This document shows positions 26,301 to 32,762 of a DNA stretch of 64,000 nucleotides, one piece after another. The stretch is from positions 248,001 to 312,000 of the forward strand of contig CBDCBW010000012.1 of assembly GCA_965214485.1 (NCBI GenBank). The letters are read 5' to 3'. This stretch comes from JANQRZ01 sp965214485 (GTDB taxonomy: Bacteria; Bacteroidota; Rhodothermia; Rhodothermales; JANQRZ01). Positions within the stretch are counted from its first letter, which is position 1, and each line of letters begins with the position of its first letter. The position numbers and the translations under genes were made by a program. Below the pieces are notes generated by a model. The model made no database searches, was not told where the DNA came from, and saw only the letters and a program-made list of their open reading frames with translations.

Positions 26301-29296
26301 TGGTAGCGCTCGGGCCGCGTCGGCGTGCTGACGGCCTTCGCCACCCACGGGGCCGCGATCCACGCCACCGCGAACGGCAGCGCCACGAGCCACGAGATCG
26401 GCTCGGCGATCGAGATCAGCACGAGCACCACGACGCCGACCCCGAGCGAGAGCCAGAGCGAGCGCGGGATGTCCTTCGCGCCCTGCTCGGCCTGATACGC
26501 CGTCACCCACTCGAGCCGGTTCCTCCGCGAGACGAAGAGCCGCCACAGCGTCCGGCCGATCGCGTCGAGCATCACCACGGCCTGGTGCGCGAGGAAGACG
26601 ACCGAGAGCCCGGTCTGGAGCGCGTTCAGCTTGAGGTCCTCCCACGCGTGCCGGAAGTAGCTCGACGACACCGTGTCGGCGGGCTGCCGGAAGAAGGCGT
26701 CGGCGAACGGCGCGTAGATCGGGAAGGCGAGGACGAGCAGCGCGATGGCCGTCCACACGAACGGCGAGCCGGGGAGCACCGTCCACGCCAGCACGAGGAA
26801 GAGCACGAGCGCCGGCGGCGTCAGCGAGCGCCGCATGTTGTCGAAGATCTTCCACCGCCCGACGACCGAGAGCGGGGTGCGCCGCCAGCGCCCGCGCGCG
26901 TCGCGGACGCGCGGCAGGAGCCACGGCAGGAGCTGCCAGTCCCCGCGGACCCAGCGGTGGAGGCGCATCGCCCACGTGCTGTAGCGGCTCGGGTAGTCGT
27001 CGAAGACCTCGACGTCGGTCACGAGCCCGGCGCGGGCGTGGTTGCCCTCCAAGAGGTCGTGCGAGAGCACCGCGTTCTCGGGGACGCTCCCGGCGAGCGT
27101 CCGCCGGAAGGCGTCGACGTCGTAGAGCCCCTTGCCGGTGTAGATGCCCTCGCCGAAGAGGTCCTGGTAGGTGTCCGAGACGGCGTTCGTGTAGGGGTCG
27201 ACGCCGATGTTGCCGGAGTAGATGCGCGAGAACGGCGTCCGCAGGCTGCCCTCGGGAACGATCGAGACGCGGGGCTGGAGGATGCCGTACCCGTGGGTCA
27301 CGCGGCCCGTGCCGGGGTCGTAGCGCGGGACGTTGAGCGGGTGCGCGGCGGTGGCGACGAGGTCCACGGCCCCGTCGGGCGGGAGCCGCGTGTCGGCGTC
27401 GAGCGTAACGACGTAGCGCACGGCACCGCCCTGGACGGTTTCGCGGAAGTCGCCCTCGATGACGGTGTAGGTCGTCTCGGCGTCTGCCCCGCCGGACGGG
27501 GCGCGGAGGAGGTCGTTGAACTCTTCGAGCTTGCCGCGCTTGCGCTCCCAGCCCATCCACACGCCCTGGCGCTCGTTCCAGCGGCGCTCGCGGTGGAGCA
27601 CGAAGAACCGGTCGGTGCCGGGTGCCCCGTCGCCGCCGGCCCGCCCGGTGCGGGCGTTGAGCGCGCGGACGGCGCCGACGGCGGCCTCGACGATCTCGTC
27701 GTCGCCGGGTTGGTGCTGGGCGTCGGCGTCGCGGAAGTCGCTCAGCAGCGCGAAGCGGAGCGCCGGGTCGGGGTTGGCCGCGGCGTGGACCTCGAGCGCC
27801 TCGACCTGCGCCCGCGCGTTCTCGGGGGAGGAGAGCAGCGTCGGGATGACGACGAAGGTCCGGCACTCGGGCGGGATGCCGTCGCTGAAGTCCATCTTCG
27901 GGAGCTGCGACGGCGGGACGAGGCGCGCCGCGTTGAAGTTGGCGAAGGTGACCGCGAAGTCGAGCAGCGGCAGGAACGCCGCCGCCGCGGTGAGGCCGAG
28001 CAGGCCCGCCCGGGCCCCCGCCTCGTGGGCGACCCACAGCACGCCGGCCAGGGCCAGCACCGTGACCACCGTGATGAAGCCGAGGTACACCGCCGTCGGG
28101 TGGCGGTGGGCGAGGCGGACGAGCTGGTCCCGGAGCGGCCCGTGGAAGCCGATCTCCTTCCCGAGCGCCCGCTGCCCCGGCCCGATGAGCCAGTAGCCGA
28201 CGTGCCCCGCCGGCTCCGGGCCGCCCGCCTGCTTCGCGCCCTCGGCGAGCGCGATCGCCCGGTCGGCCACGCCGAACTCGGTCTCGGACGAGTGCCGCGC
28301 GAGGGTCTCGACGCGGTGGCGGTAGAGGTCGCGCGTGCCGGGCTCCATCCGCGGGTACACCCCGCCGGGGTCGCCCCGGAGCGTGTCCTCGACCGCCGAG
28401 AGCTCCTCGACGAAGTCGGTCCAGTCGGTCTCGCCCGCGTGGCGGAGCGCGAGGATCGCGTTCGCCATCGAGACCTGCCACTGGGTCTCGCGCTGGGTCA
28501 CGAGGCGGGCGACGTCTTCGAGCGTCGCGCGGCGCGAGCGCAGGCGCTGCTCGAGCCATTCGAGCGCCGGCACGGCGCTCGGCCCCTGCGCCTGGAGCCG
28601 GCTGGCGAAGGTGGTGACGAAGGGGCCGGAGAGCGGCGAGTGCTCGCGCGCCATCTCGGCCAGCGTGAAGACGACCTCCGAGGGGTCGGACTCGGCGTGC
28701 TCGGCGATGCGCCGCGCCCAGCGCGCCGCCGCCTGCCGCTCCTGCCGCGCCTCGATGATCTGCACCGTGAGGGCCACCACCTTCTCGACGAGCACGAGCC
28801 GGAGCATGATCGGCAGCGCCCACAGCTCGGCCAGGGTGAGGAGCTCGACCTCCTGGTAGGCCTGGGTGAACGTCGTCAGGTTGTCGCGGTCGAGCGCGTT
28901 GTCGGTCGTCGAGGCGAGGGTGTGGACGAGCTCGAAGACGCGCGGCATCCCGGTGAAGGGGCCGGTCCGCAGCTTGGGCAGGAGGCGGTAGTAGCTCTTC
29001 GGCAGGTTCTCGCCGATGTCGCGGACCTGGTCGCGGACGATGTGGAAGTTGTCGAGCAGCCACTCGGCCGCCGGCGTGACCACCTCGCCCTCGGCTCCGG
29101 CCGAGGCCAGGGCGCGGTACGCCTCGGTGAGGTCGCGGTAGGCCGTGCGCAGCATCGGGCGCAGCGGCTTCGAGACGCGGCGCTCCTCGACGAGCGTCTG
29201 GGTCCGGGCCAGCCGCCGCGCGTACTCCGCGAGCTGAGCCGGCTTGAAGAGGTTGGCGACGGCGGGGCCGTTCGGCAGCGTCGTATCGTCGGACAT
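20390..29296 (-). CDS. cyclic beta-1,2-glucan synthase-like giant membrane protein (GT84 / glycoamylase / GH94)
   Basis: A 2,968-aa protein of the NdvB/ChvB type. The N-terminal ~390 residues are soluble and helical. Membrane helices lie near 395-450. A GT84 glycosyltransferase follows with LDADTRLPP (~629), GIYTGKGLYDVDAF (~715) and RLHRWVRGDW (~783, QxxRW-like). More membrane helices lie near 830-865 and 950-990. A glycoamylase-like (PF10091) domain spans ~1355-1550 (FGVPWLGLKRGLGEDYVLAPY, AHHQGMSLLS). Two GH94-type beta-sandwiches start at ~1635 and ~2130, and a GH94 barrel has GSGDWNDGMN (~2612, general acid Asp) and PPHEGRGGWTWY. In rhizobia the protein makes, elongates and cyclises beta-1,2-glucan; here this is inferred. 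The tail is Pro/Glu-rich. The last 483 bp are duplicated at 16308-16790. No export gene (NdvA) is visible. Confidence 0.9.
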   Translation of the reverse strand: MSDDTTLPNGPAVANLFKPAQLAEYARRLARTQTLVEERRVSKPLRPMLRTAYRDLTEAYRALASAGAEGEVVTPAAEWLLDNFHIVRDQVRDIGENLPKSYYRLLPKLRTGPFTGMPRVFELVHTLASTTDNALDRDNLTTFTQAYQEVELLTLAELWALPIMLRLVLVEKVVALTVQIIEARQERQAAARWARRIAEHAESDPSEVVFTLAEMAREHSPLSGPFVTTFASRLQAQGPSAVPALEWLEQRLRSRRATLEDVARLVTQRETQWQVSMANAILALRHAGETDWTDFVEELSAVEDTLRGDPGGVYPRMEPGTRDLYRHRVETLARHSSETEFGVADRAIALAEGAKQAGGPEPAGHVGYWLIGPGQRALGKEIGFHGPLRDQLVRLAHRHPTAVYLGFITVVTVLALAGVLWVAHEAGARAGLLGLTAAAAFLPLLDFAVTFANFNAARLVPPSQLPKMDFSDGIPPECRTFVVIPTLLSSPENARAQVEALEVHAAANPDPALRFALLSDFRDADAQHQPGDDEIVEAAVGAVRALNARTGRAGGDGAPGTDRFFVLHRERRWNERQGVWMGWERKRGKLEEFNDLLRAPSGGADAETTYTVIEGDFRETVQGGAVRYVVTLDADTRLPPDGAVDLVATAAHPLNVPRYDPGTGRVTHGYGILQPRVSIVPEGSLRTPFSRIYSGNIGVDPYTNAVSDTYQDLFGEGIYTGKGLYDVDAFRRTLAGSVPENAVLSHDLLEGNHARAGLVTDVEVFDDYPSRYSTWAMRLHRWVRGDWQLLPWLLPRVRDARGRWRRTPLSVVGRWKIFDNMRRSLTPPALVLFLVLAWTVLPGSPFVWTAIALLVLAFPIYAPFADAFFRQPADTVSSSYFRHAWEDLKLNALQTGLSVVFLAHQAVVMLDAIGRTLWRLFVSRRNRLEWVTAYQAEQGAKDIPRSLWLSLGVGVVVLVLISIAEPISWLVALPFAVAWIAAPWVAKAVSTPTRPERYHLTFDDTRRLRVLARRTWRYFDEFLSGDDCWLIPDNLQVRPDQGLARRTSPTNVGLAMGAVQTAHDFGYLPRAEEVRRLGHMLDAVEGLEKHRGHLYNWYATDSGATMHPRYVSTVDSGNLAGSLVVVKQGLGEVAEARWPNPALADGLRDTLLALDETLDRCPPDDFDAEEIVAVRARLGAALDRPAPATLTQWRDRLDALLAAAADLDAAAQFEPSAVWRDDDVAELRAWAGQPLVQLGLAREELAALAPWLAGPGPVDEALDAAPTLGALFDRTTALLQRQDAAVDAAALRASADAVGALLHDAHALAERADALVRGMDFTLLYNVERDLFSIGYDVDRGRFDDSTYDLLASEARLASYLAIGKGEVPPEHWFRLSRPTRSTRGRKTLLSWSGTMFEYLMPLLFMRSYPRTLLDETLYNAVSTQRFYGRSKGRPWGISESAYYTLDLHLTYQYRAFGVPWLGLKRGLGEDYVLAPYATVLALQVRPDRALSNLEKIDELGAYGPYGYYEAVDFTPARVATAGSDGDDAYQVIRAYFAHHQGMSLLSLSNVLLDNRVQDRFHREPFVQSGELLLQERVPRVVEKIDAAPFDEGELEPVEVQPVSSYVEHLTAEALADPVPRGVLLSNGRYTTYLTAAGAGFSRQGGMGVTRWQPDRTRDAQGFFVYVRDLESNRFWSAGQQPVQSALPPDRYETWFHVNKVETARVDDWIETFTEVVVTPEDDVEVRRVTLANYSDRPRIIELTSYAEVVLFPPVADAAHPAFSKLFVETEYVPEHNALIATRRPRKEGEDRPWLVHSVADKALGPVFEELQFETDRARFIGRGRTLDHPAAMDPSTRLSGTAGAVLDPIVSLRRIIVLMPKENVTVTFSLGTAETRDEAQRLAERYDHPYAAQRAFELASVYGLVELKHLGLPGERALYFQRLASHLLYGGPGLRADAEVLLRNQRPQSGLWAHGISGDLPILVYRIARAEDMTHFLLLLKAHEYWRLRGLETDLVVLNDHPPSYASELQNAILQAIQTSPQRGLLNQRAGLFVRRTDQLADEDLTLILTVARVVIDGTLPRFADEQDETGEKGEAAHAPAPQDGPPHAYQPALAAALTPEAEEAAREASRDGAEARGSDLQFFNGYGGFTPDGTEYVIRQHSRAGRGLDRTPLPWINVVANESAGFTASESGEGYTWSINSQQNKLTPWSNDPVIDPAGEAFYLRDEEAGLFWSPTPRPVPDGRPYETRHGWGYTTYHHESFGIEQEVCLFVPREDPVKIARLRLTNTGSTPRRLSVFRYHEWVLGERRAPNVPYVTTHRDDETGALLARNYYNGTFARRVAFAAAHGAKVAGFTSDRTAFLGRGGSTVKPAALASRAPLGGAVGAGLDPCAAFQLPVEIEPGETVELRFLLGQAEHSHAAREIVKRYATPEAVEEALDEITEFWRETLSATHVETPAPEIDVLANGWLLYQNLACRFWGRSAFYQSGGAFGYRDQLQDSTALVYTRPDLTRAQIRRNAAHQFVEGDVLHWWHPVTEAGIRSRFSDDLLWLPYALSFYVKTTGDWSILDEVEPFLTARHLEEGEDEAFLTPSVADESGTVFEHAARTVDRSLTKGAHGLPLMGSGDWNDGMNRVGNDGTGESVWLGFFLAHILKGFIPLCDRRGETDRAGRYRAYLADLEAALNDTGWDGAWFRRAYYDDGFPLGSTENDECRIDAIAQGWSIISGVATPEHAESALRSVEEHLVDEEAGIIRLLTPPFDKTSHDPGYIKGYLPGVRENGGQYTHGVLWAIRAFAEQGRGGRATELLRMISPVNHTRTQAKADHYKTEPYAIAADVYSVPPHEGRGGWTWYTGSAGWTYRVAVESILGLRVEADAIWLDPRIPADWPGFKLSYRLPSDRTTYVFTVENRGVEHGVTAVDGANGAVVEGAARIPRVDDGGTHEVTVTLGGGAKTNGEQMSAEPARVEPLPVEPPPVPEPPGDAPEQP
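20394..20876 (-). repeat. 483-bp direct repeat, copy B (within the glucan synthase gene)
   Basis: Matches 16308-16790 base for base without gaps apart from a small number of substitutions. It covers the final 160 codons of the gene. Same orientation as copy A; the interval between the copies carries the beta-propeller gene and the PIN TA pair. Confidence 0.9.
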
Positions 29297-29322
29297 CGGG
29301 GCGGGGGCGGGAGAGCGGGACG

Positions 29323-29332
29323 CCGGAAGCTA
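29323..29332 (-). promoter_or_regulatory. promoter-like TAGCTTCCGG motif before the ndvB-like gene
   Basis: Minus-strand copy of the recurrent TA(T/G)CTTC(G/C)GG motif, 26 nt before the start codon at 29296. Confidence 0.35.
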
Positions 29333-29501
29333 CGGCGCGGACGTGCGTCGTAGGAGAGAAGCTGCCCAGTGGACGAGCGCTCTCGGCGGTGCGGTTTGAT
29401 GCCGAAAGGCTTGCCGTTGCCTCGTGGAGGAGGGCGCGCAAACTCAGCGGTTTGGTATCAGGCTTACCGAACAGTCTCTCGGCGCGCTACACAGGAGTGC
29501 G

Positions 29502-29544
29502 GCGGGAGGACGCGCAGGCCGGGCGTCCTCCCGCTTTCTGTTTT
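29502..29544 (+). terminator. intrinsic terminator-like hairpin (plus strand)
   Basis: Perfect 12-bp stem GCGGGAGGACGC / GCGTCCTCCCGC with a 9-nt loop, followed by TTTCTGTTTT. On the plus strand this is a textbook terminator, yet no plus-strand gene lies upstream for over 14 kb. On the minus strand it would sit after the GMC oxidoreductase without a U-tract. Confidence 0.6.
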
Positions 29545-29622
29545 CCTCGCACGTCCTGCCCATCTGCGGGAAGAGTCTGAGACAAATCTGGAAGCCCTGG
29601 CTCGGCCTACTGGAGAGGCCCG

Positions 29623-31146
29623 TTACAGCCGCGCGGCGATGTGCTCCGCCGTCCGGTAGGCATTCGCGACAATCGTCAACGTCGGGTTGGTGGCGGCGCT
29701 GGAGGGGAAGACGCTCGCGTCGGCGATCCACACGTTGGCGAGTTCGTGCGTCCGACCCGTCGGGTCCACGACGCCGCCCCCCGGCCGCGTGCTCATCCGG
29801 GCGGTGCCGCACTGGTGGTTCATCACGCGCAGCGGCATCGGCACCCGGAAGAACCGGTCGAAGCCGATGGCGCGCAGCCTGGCCTCGAACAGGTCCATCA
29901 GCCGGGCGTGCGCGCGCTCGTTCGTCGGCCGGTAGCCGACCACGATCTGCCCGTCGCGCAGGCGGACGCGGTTGTCGGCGAGCGGGAGGTCTTCGGTCTG
30001 CACCCACCAGTCGAGCGAGTGGCGCGAGACGTGGGCGGCCTCGGCGTCGGAGAGCCCCAGGTCGGTGCGGATCATCTCGGGGAGGTGCTTGCCCATCAGG
30101 TGGACGTGGCCCAGCGGCGGGCCGTGGCCCTCGCCGTCGTCCGGGTCGCCCCAGTAGTAGTCGTTGACGGCGAGGGTCTTCTGGAAGAACGTCGGGTTCG
30201 GCGTTGCCGTATCGACCGAGTAGAACTTGGTCGTCGTGTGGCGCATGAAGTGCCGCCCGACGCGGCCCGAGGCGTTCGCCACGCCCGAGCGCAGCAGCAG
30301 CGCCGCCGTGTTGACGGCCCCGCAGGCGAGCACGACGACGTCGCCCGAGAACTCGGCGGTCTGCCCGTCGACGAGGGCTTCGACCCGGCGAATCTCCCGG
30401 CCCGAGGCCGAGGGCACGAGCCGCATCGCCGTCACGCCGGTGCGGAGCGAGACGTTGGGGTGCTCGAGCGCGGGGCGGACGCCGCACGTCTCGGCGTCGG
30501 CCTTGAGGAGCGTCAGGTCGGGGTAGCCGTCGAAGGTCTCCCGGCCCTGGGCGCGGAACAGCTCGCGCAGCACGAACGGCCCGCCGTCGTCGCGCTCGGC
30601 GTTGCGAAGGAGGGCCATCGGCAGCGCGAAGGGCCGGAGGCCGACGGCTTGCAGCCGCGCTCCGACTTCGGCCACGCGGGGGCTGTGCGCCAGCGCCGGG
30701 TGCGGGAACGGGCCGGCGGCCGGCGGCTCGAACGGGTCGGACCCGCGCTCGCCGTGGACGACGTAGTCCGCCTCGGCGCGGTCGTAGTGCGGCGCGAGGT
30801 CGGCGTAGGTGATCGGCCAGGCGGGGGAGAGGCCGTCGGCGGTGCGCACGGCGTCGAAGTCGCCGGGCCGCATCCGCAGCATCGCCGAGCCGTAGGCCTT
30901 GGTGTTGCCGCCGACGTGGTAGACCATCGAGGCACGGAAGTCCTCGGCGGTGAGGCCGTCGCGCCAGCGGTCCTCGGTCTTGTAGCGCTCGCGCCGGTAG
31001 ACCAGCTCGGGGTCCCAGTTCTCGGCCTCGCGCGGGAGGAAGCCCCCGCGGTTGAGCAGCACGATGCGCCGGCCGGTCGGCGCGAGGGCACGGGCAACGG
31101 CCCCGCCCGCGGCTCCTGCTCCGATGATGAGTACGTCGGCGTGCAT
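29623..31146 (-). CDS. GMC-family FAD-dependent oxidoreductase
   Basis: 507 aa. The N-terminus MHADVLIIGAGAAGGAVARA is the FAD-binding Rossmann motif. HVGGNTKAYGSAMLRMRPGDF and VVVLACGAVNTAALLLRSG are typical GMC segments. The C-terminus has NHQCGTARMSTRPGGGVVDP (His of the active site), VWIADASVFPSSAATNPTLT and IVANAYRTAEHIA, as in glucose-methanol-choline oxidoreductases and gluconate/sorbose dehydrogenase-like enzymes. The alcohol or sugar substrate is not evident. The family start is ATG 31146; the longer upstream frame is unrelated sequence. A 43-codon membrane protein gene lies 119 bp upstream on the same strand and may be co-transcribed. Confidence 0.92.
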   Translation of the reverse strand: MHADVLIIGAGAAGGAVARALAPTGRRIVLLNRGGFLPREAENWDPELVYRRERYKTEDRWRDGLTAEDFRASMVYHVGGNTKAYGSAMLRMRPGDFDAVRTADGLSPAWPITYADLAPHYDRAEADYVVHGERGSDPFEPPAAGPFPHPALAHSPRVAEVGARLQAVGLRPFALPMALLRNAERDDGGPFVLRELFRAQGRETFDGYPDLTLLKADAETCGVRPALEHPNVSLRTGVTAMRLVPSASGREIRRVEALVDGQTAEFSGDVVVLACGAVNTAALLLRSGVANASGRVGRHFMRHTTTKFYSVDTATPNPTFFQKTLAVNDYYWGDPDDGEGHGPPLGHVHLMGKHLPEMIRTDLGLSDAEAAHVSRHSLDWWVQTEDLPLADNRVRLRDGQIVVGYRPTNERAHARLMDLFEARLRAIGFDRFFRVPMPLRVMNHQCGTARMSTRPGGGVVDPTGRTHELANVWIADASVFPSSAATNPTLTIVANAYRTAEHIAARL

Positions 31147-31265
31147 GGGTTGGGGCGCGGCGGAGGGCAGTCGGCCTCGGAGGGCAGTCGGCCTCCGCCG
31201 CTTACGGAGGGTCTCGCCCCGTGATCCCGCGTCCTGCGGTCCCGCTCCGTGCAGCCTCGGCGGGC

Positions 31266-31397
31266 CTACGGCTGGACGAACCCGAGCAGGGAGCCCACCG
31301 CGTGCAGCACGGTGAAGCCGGCGAGCAGCGCGGCGGCGCGCGCCCAGCGCTTCACGTCGTCCTCGAAGGAGTGGAAGTAGCGGGGGCGCTTCGGCAT
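31266..31397 (-). CDS. 43-residue single-helix membrane protein
   Basis: MPKRPRYFHSFEDDVKRWAR followed by a hydrophobic helix (AAALLAGFTVLHAVGSLLGF) and VQP. An ATG three codons upstream would also work. The charged N-terminus plus one membrane span, and the position just before the GMC oxidoreductase gene, suggest a small accessory or anchor subunit. This is inference only. Confidence 0.5.
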   Translation of the reverse strand: MPKRPRYFHSFEDDVKRWARAAALLAGFTVLHAVGSLLGFVQP

Positions 31398-31605
31398 GGC
31401 ATGCACGGGGGCGGAGGACACGGGCTGCCGGCCCCCGCGAACAACTGTGCCGAGGCCCTTCGCTCGGCCCCCGGTGTCGCGCCCGCCCGACGAATCGGGG
31501 GCTTGAGCGGGGGCGCGGCGGTGCCGTCTCGCAGGGCGAACCGGTGAGGGCGGCGGCCGGGGCTTCTTCACCGAAGAGGGACGGGCCGAGCCGAAAGCCC
31601 GCGCC

Positions 31606-31616
31606 TATCTTCGGGG
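31606..31616 (+). promoter_or_regulatory. promoter-like TATCTTCGGGG motif before the pfkB-like gene
   Basis: 27 nt before ATG 31644; identical core to the motif before folB. Confidence 0.35.
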
Positions 31617-31643
31617 CCGGCCTCTGACCCAACCCCAACCCCC

Positions 31644-32591
31644 ATGAGTGTTCTCGTCGTCGGCACCGTCGCGTTCGACACGGTGGAGACCCCCTTCGGC
31701 AAGGCCGAGCGCATCCTCGGCGGCTCGGGGACCTACATCGCGCTGGCCGCGCGCTACCTCGCCGCGCCGGTCCGCCTCGTCGGCGTCGTCGGGCACGACT
31801 TCCCGGACGAGCACGTCGAGCTCCTCCGCGCCCGCGCCATCGACACCGAGGGGCTCGAGCGCGACCCCGACGGCGAGACCTTCTTCTGGGCCGGGCGCTA
31901 CCACTACGACCTGGGCCGCCGCGACACGCTCGCCACCCACCTCAACGTCCTCGCCACCTTCGACCCGGTGATTCCCGAGGGCTACCGCGACAGCCGCATC
32001 GTCTGCCTCGGCAACCTCGACCCGACGGTGCAGGCGAAGGTCCTCGACCAGGTCGACGGCCCCGAGGGGGACGGCCCCGCCCTCGTCGTGCTCGACACGA
32101 TGAACTACTGGATCGAGCACACGCCGCGCGAGCTGCGCCGGACGCTCGGGCGCGTCGACGTCCTCGTCGTCAACGACTCCGAGGCGCGCGAGCTCGCGGG
32201 CGAGCCGAACCTGGTCCGCGCGGCGGAGGTGATCCGGGGCCTGGGGCCTCACACCCTCGTCATCAAAAAGGGCGAGCACGGCGCGCTGCTCTTCCACGGC
32301 GGCACCGTCTTCAGCGCGCCCGCCTTCCCGCTCGCCGCCATCCACGACCCGACCGGCGCGGGCGACGCCTTCATGGGCGGCTTCGCCGGGCACCTCGCCC
32401 GCGCCGACCCGCAGGACCCGCAGGAGCTGCGCCGGGCCGTCGTGCTCGGCAGCGCGCTCGCCTCGTTCGTCGTCGAGGCCTTCGGCACGGACCGGCTGCT
32501 GGACCTGGAGACGAAAGACCTGGAGGCGCGCATCGCGGCGTTCCACGACCTCTCGGCGATCCCGGAGATGGGCCGCGCCCTCGGCGTCTGA
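31644..32591 (+). CDS. PfkB-family sugar kinase
   Basis: 315 aa with the ribokinase-type fold. The N-terminal motif is ERILGGSGTYIALAARYL (glycine-rich substrate loop). VLVVNDSEARELAG and LVIKKGEHGALL are family features. The C-terminal signature DPTGAGDAFMGGF contains the catalytic base Asp241 and the anion hole. The sugar or nucleoside substrate cannot be named; similar Rhodothermia proteins are annotated as sugar kinase. It is divergent from the GMC cluster. The stop codon (32589-32591) touches the first base of the second MITE-like copy. Confidence 0.9.
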   Translation: MSVLVVGTVAFDTVETPFGKAERILGGSGTYIALAARYLAAPVRLVGVVGHDFPDEHVELLRARAIDTEGLERDPDGETFFWAGRYHYDLGRRDTLATHLNVLATFDPVIPEGYRDSRIVCLGNLDPTVQAKVLDQVDGPEGDGPALVVLDTMNYWIEHTPRELRRTLGRVDVLVVNDSEARELAGEPNLVRAAEVIRGLGPHTLVIKKGEHGALLFHGGTVFSAPAFPLAAIHDPTGAGDAFMGGFAGHLARADPQDPQELRRAVVLGSALASFVVEAFGTDRLLDLETKDLEARIAAFHDLSAIPEMGRALGV

Positions 32592-32685
32592 GAGCCTCTT
32601 CGAGGAGGTAGAGCGAAGACGAGCGAGCACGGCGCGCCGTTCGCAGCCGGTTGTAGTCCGCTAGTAAGCTTCATAAACAGGCTCT
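32591..32685. mobile_element. MITE-like element, copy 2 (95 bp, internally deleted)
   Basis: Shares both ends with 15559-15750. The left end is AGAGCCTCTTCGAGGAGGTAG then AGCGAAG, with one change in the terminal repeat. The right end has GTAGTCCGCTAGT and TTCATAAACAGGCTCT. About 97 bp of the longer copy's interior is missing. It abuts the stop codon of the PfkB-like gene. Confidence 0.62.
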
Positions 32686-32734
32686 GGACCGAAAGGGGAC
32701 GGGCGAAGGCCCTGACGCGAGCGAAACGTAGCGG

Positions 32735-32744
32735 TATCTTCGGG
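32735..32744 (+). promoter_or_regulatory. promoter-like TATCTTCGGG motif before the multiheme cytochrome
   Basis: 18 nt before ATG 32763. A CTGACG hexamer lies 17 nt upstream (32712-32717), giving a sigma70-like -35/-10 arrangement. Confidence 0.4.
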
Positions 32745-32762
32745 CCGCTCGCCGATTCCGCC

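Larger units (their letters stand above)
29297..29622. other. intergenic region upstream of the glucan synthase-like gene
   Basis: 326 bp without a convincing gene. It contains the promoter-like motif at 29323-29332 (minus strand) and a strong hairpin with T-rich tail at 29502-29544 (plus strand). Confidence 0.6.

Noticed and set aside
20528..29353. A 2,941-codon open frame on the + strand opposite the glucan-synthase-like gene
   Set aside because: It is the antisense of a clearly coding gene in a ~70% GC genome, where stop codons are rare on the complementary frame. Its protein is low-complexity Val/Glu/Arg/Gly sequence without domains.
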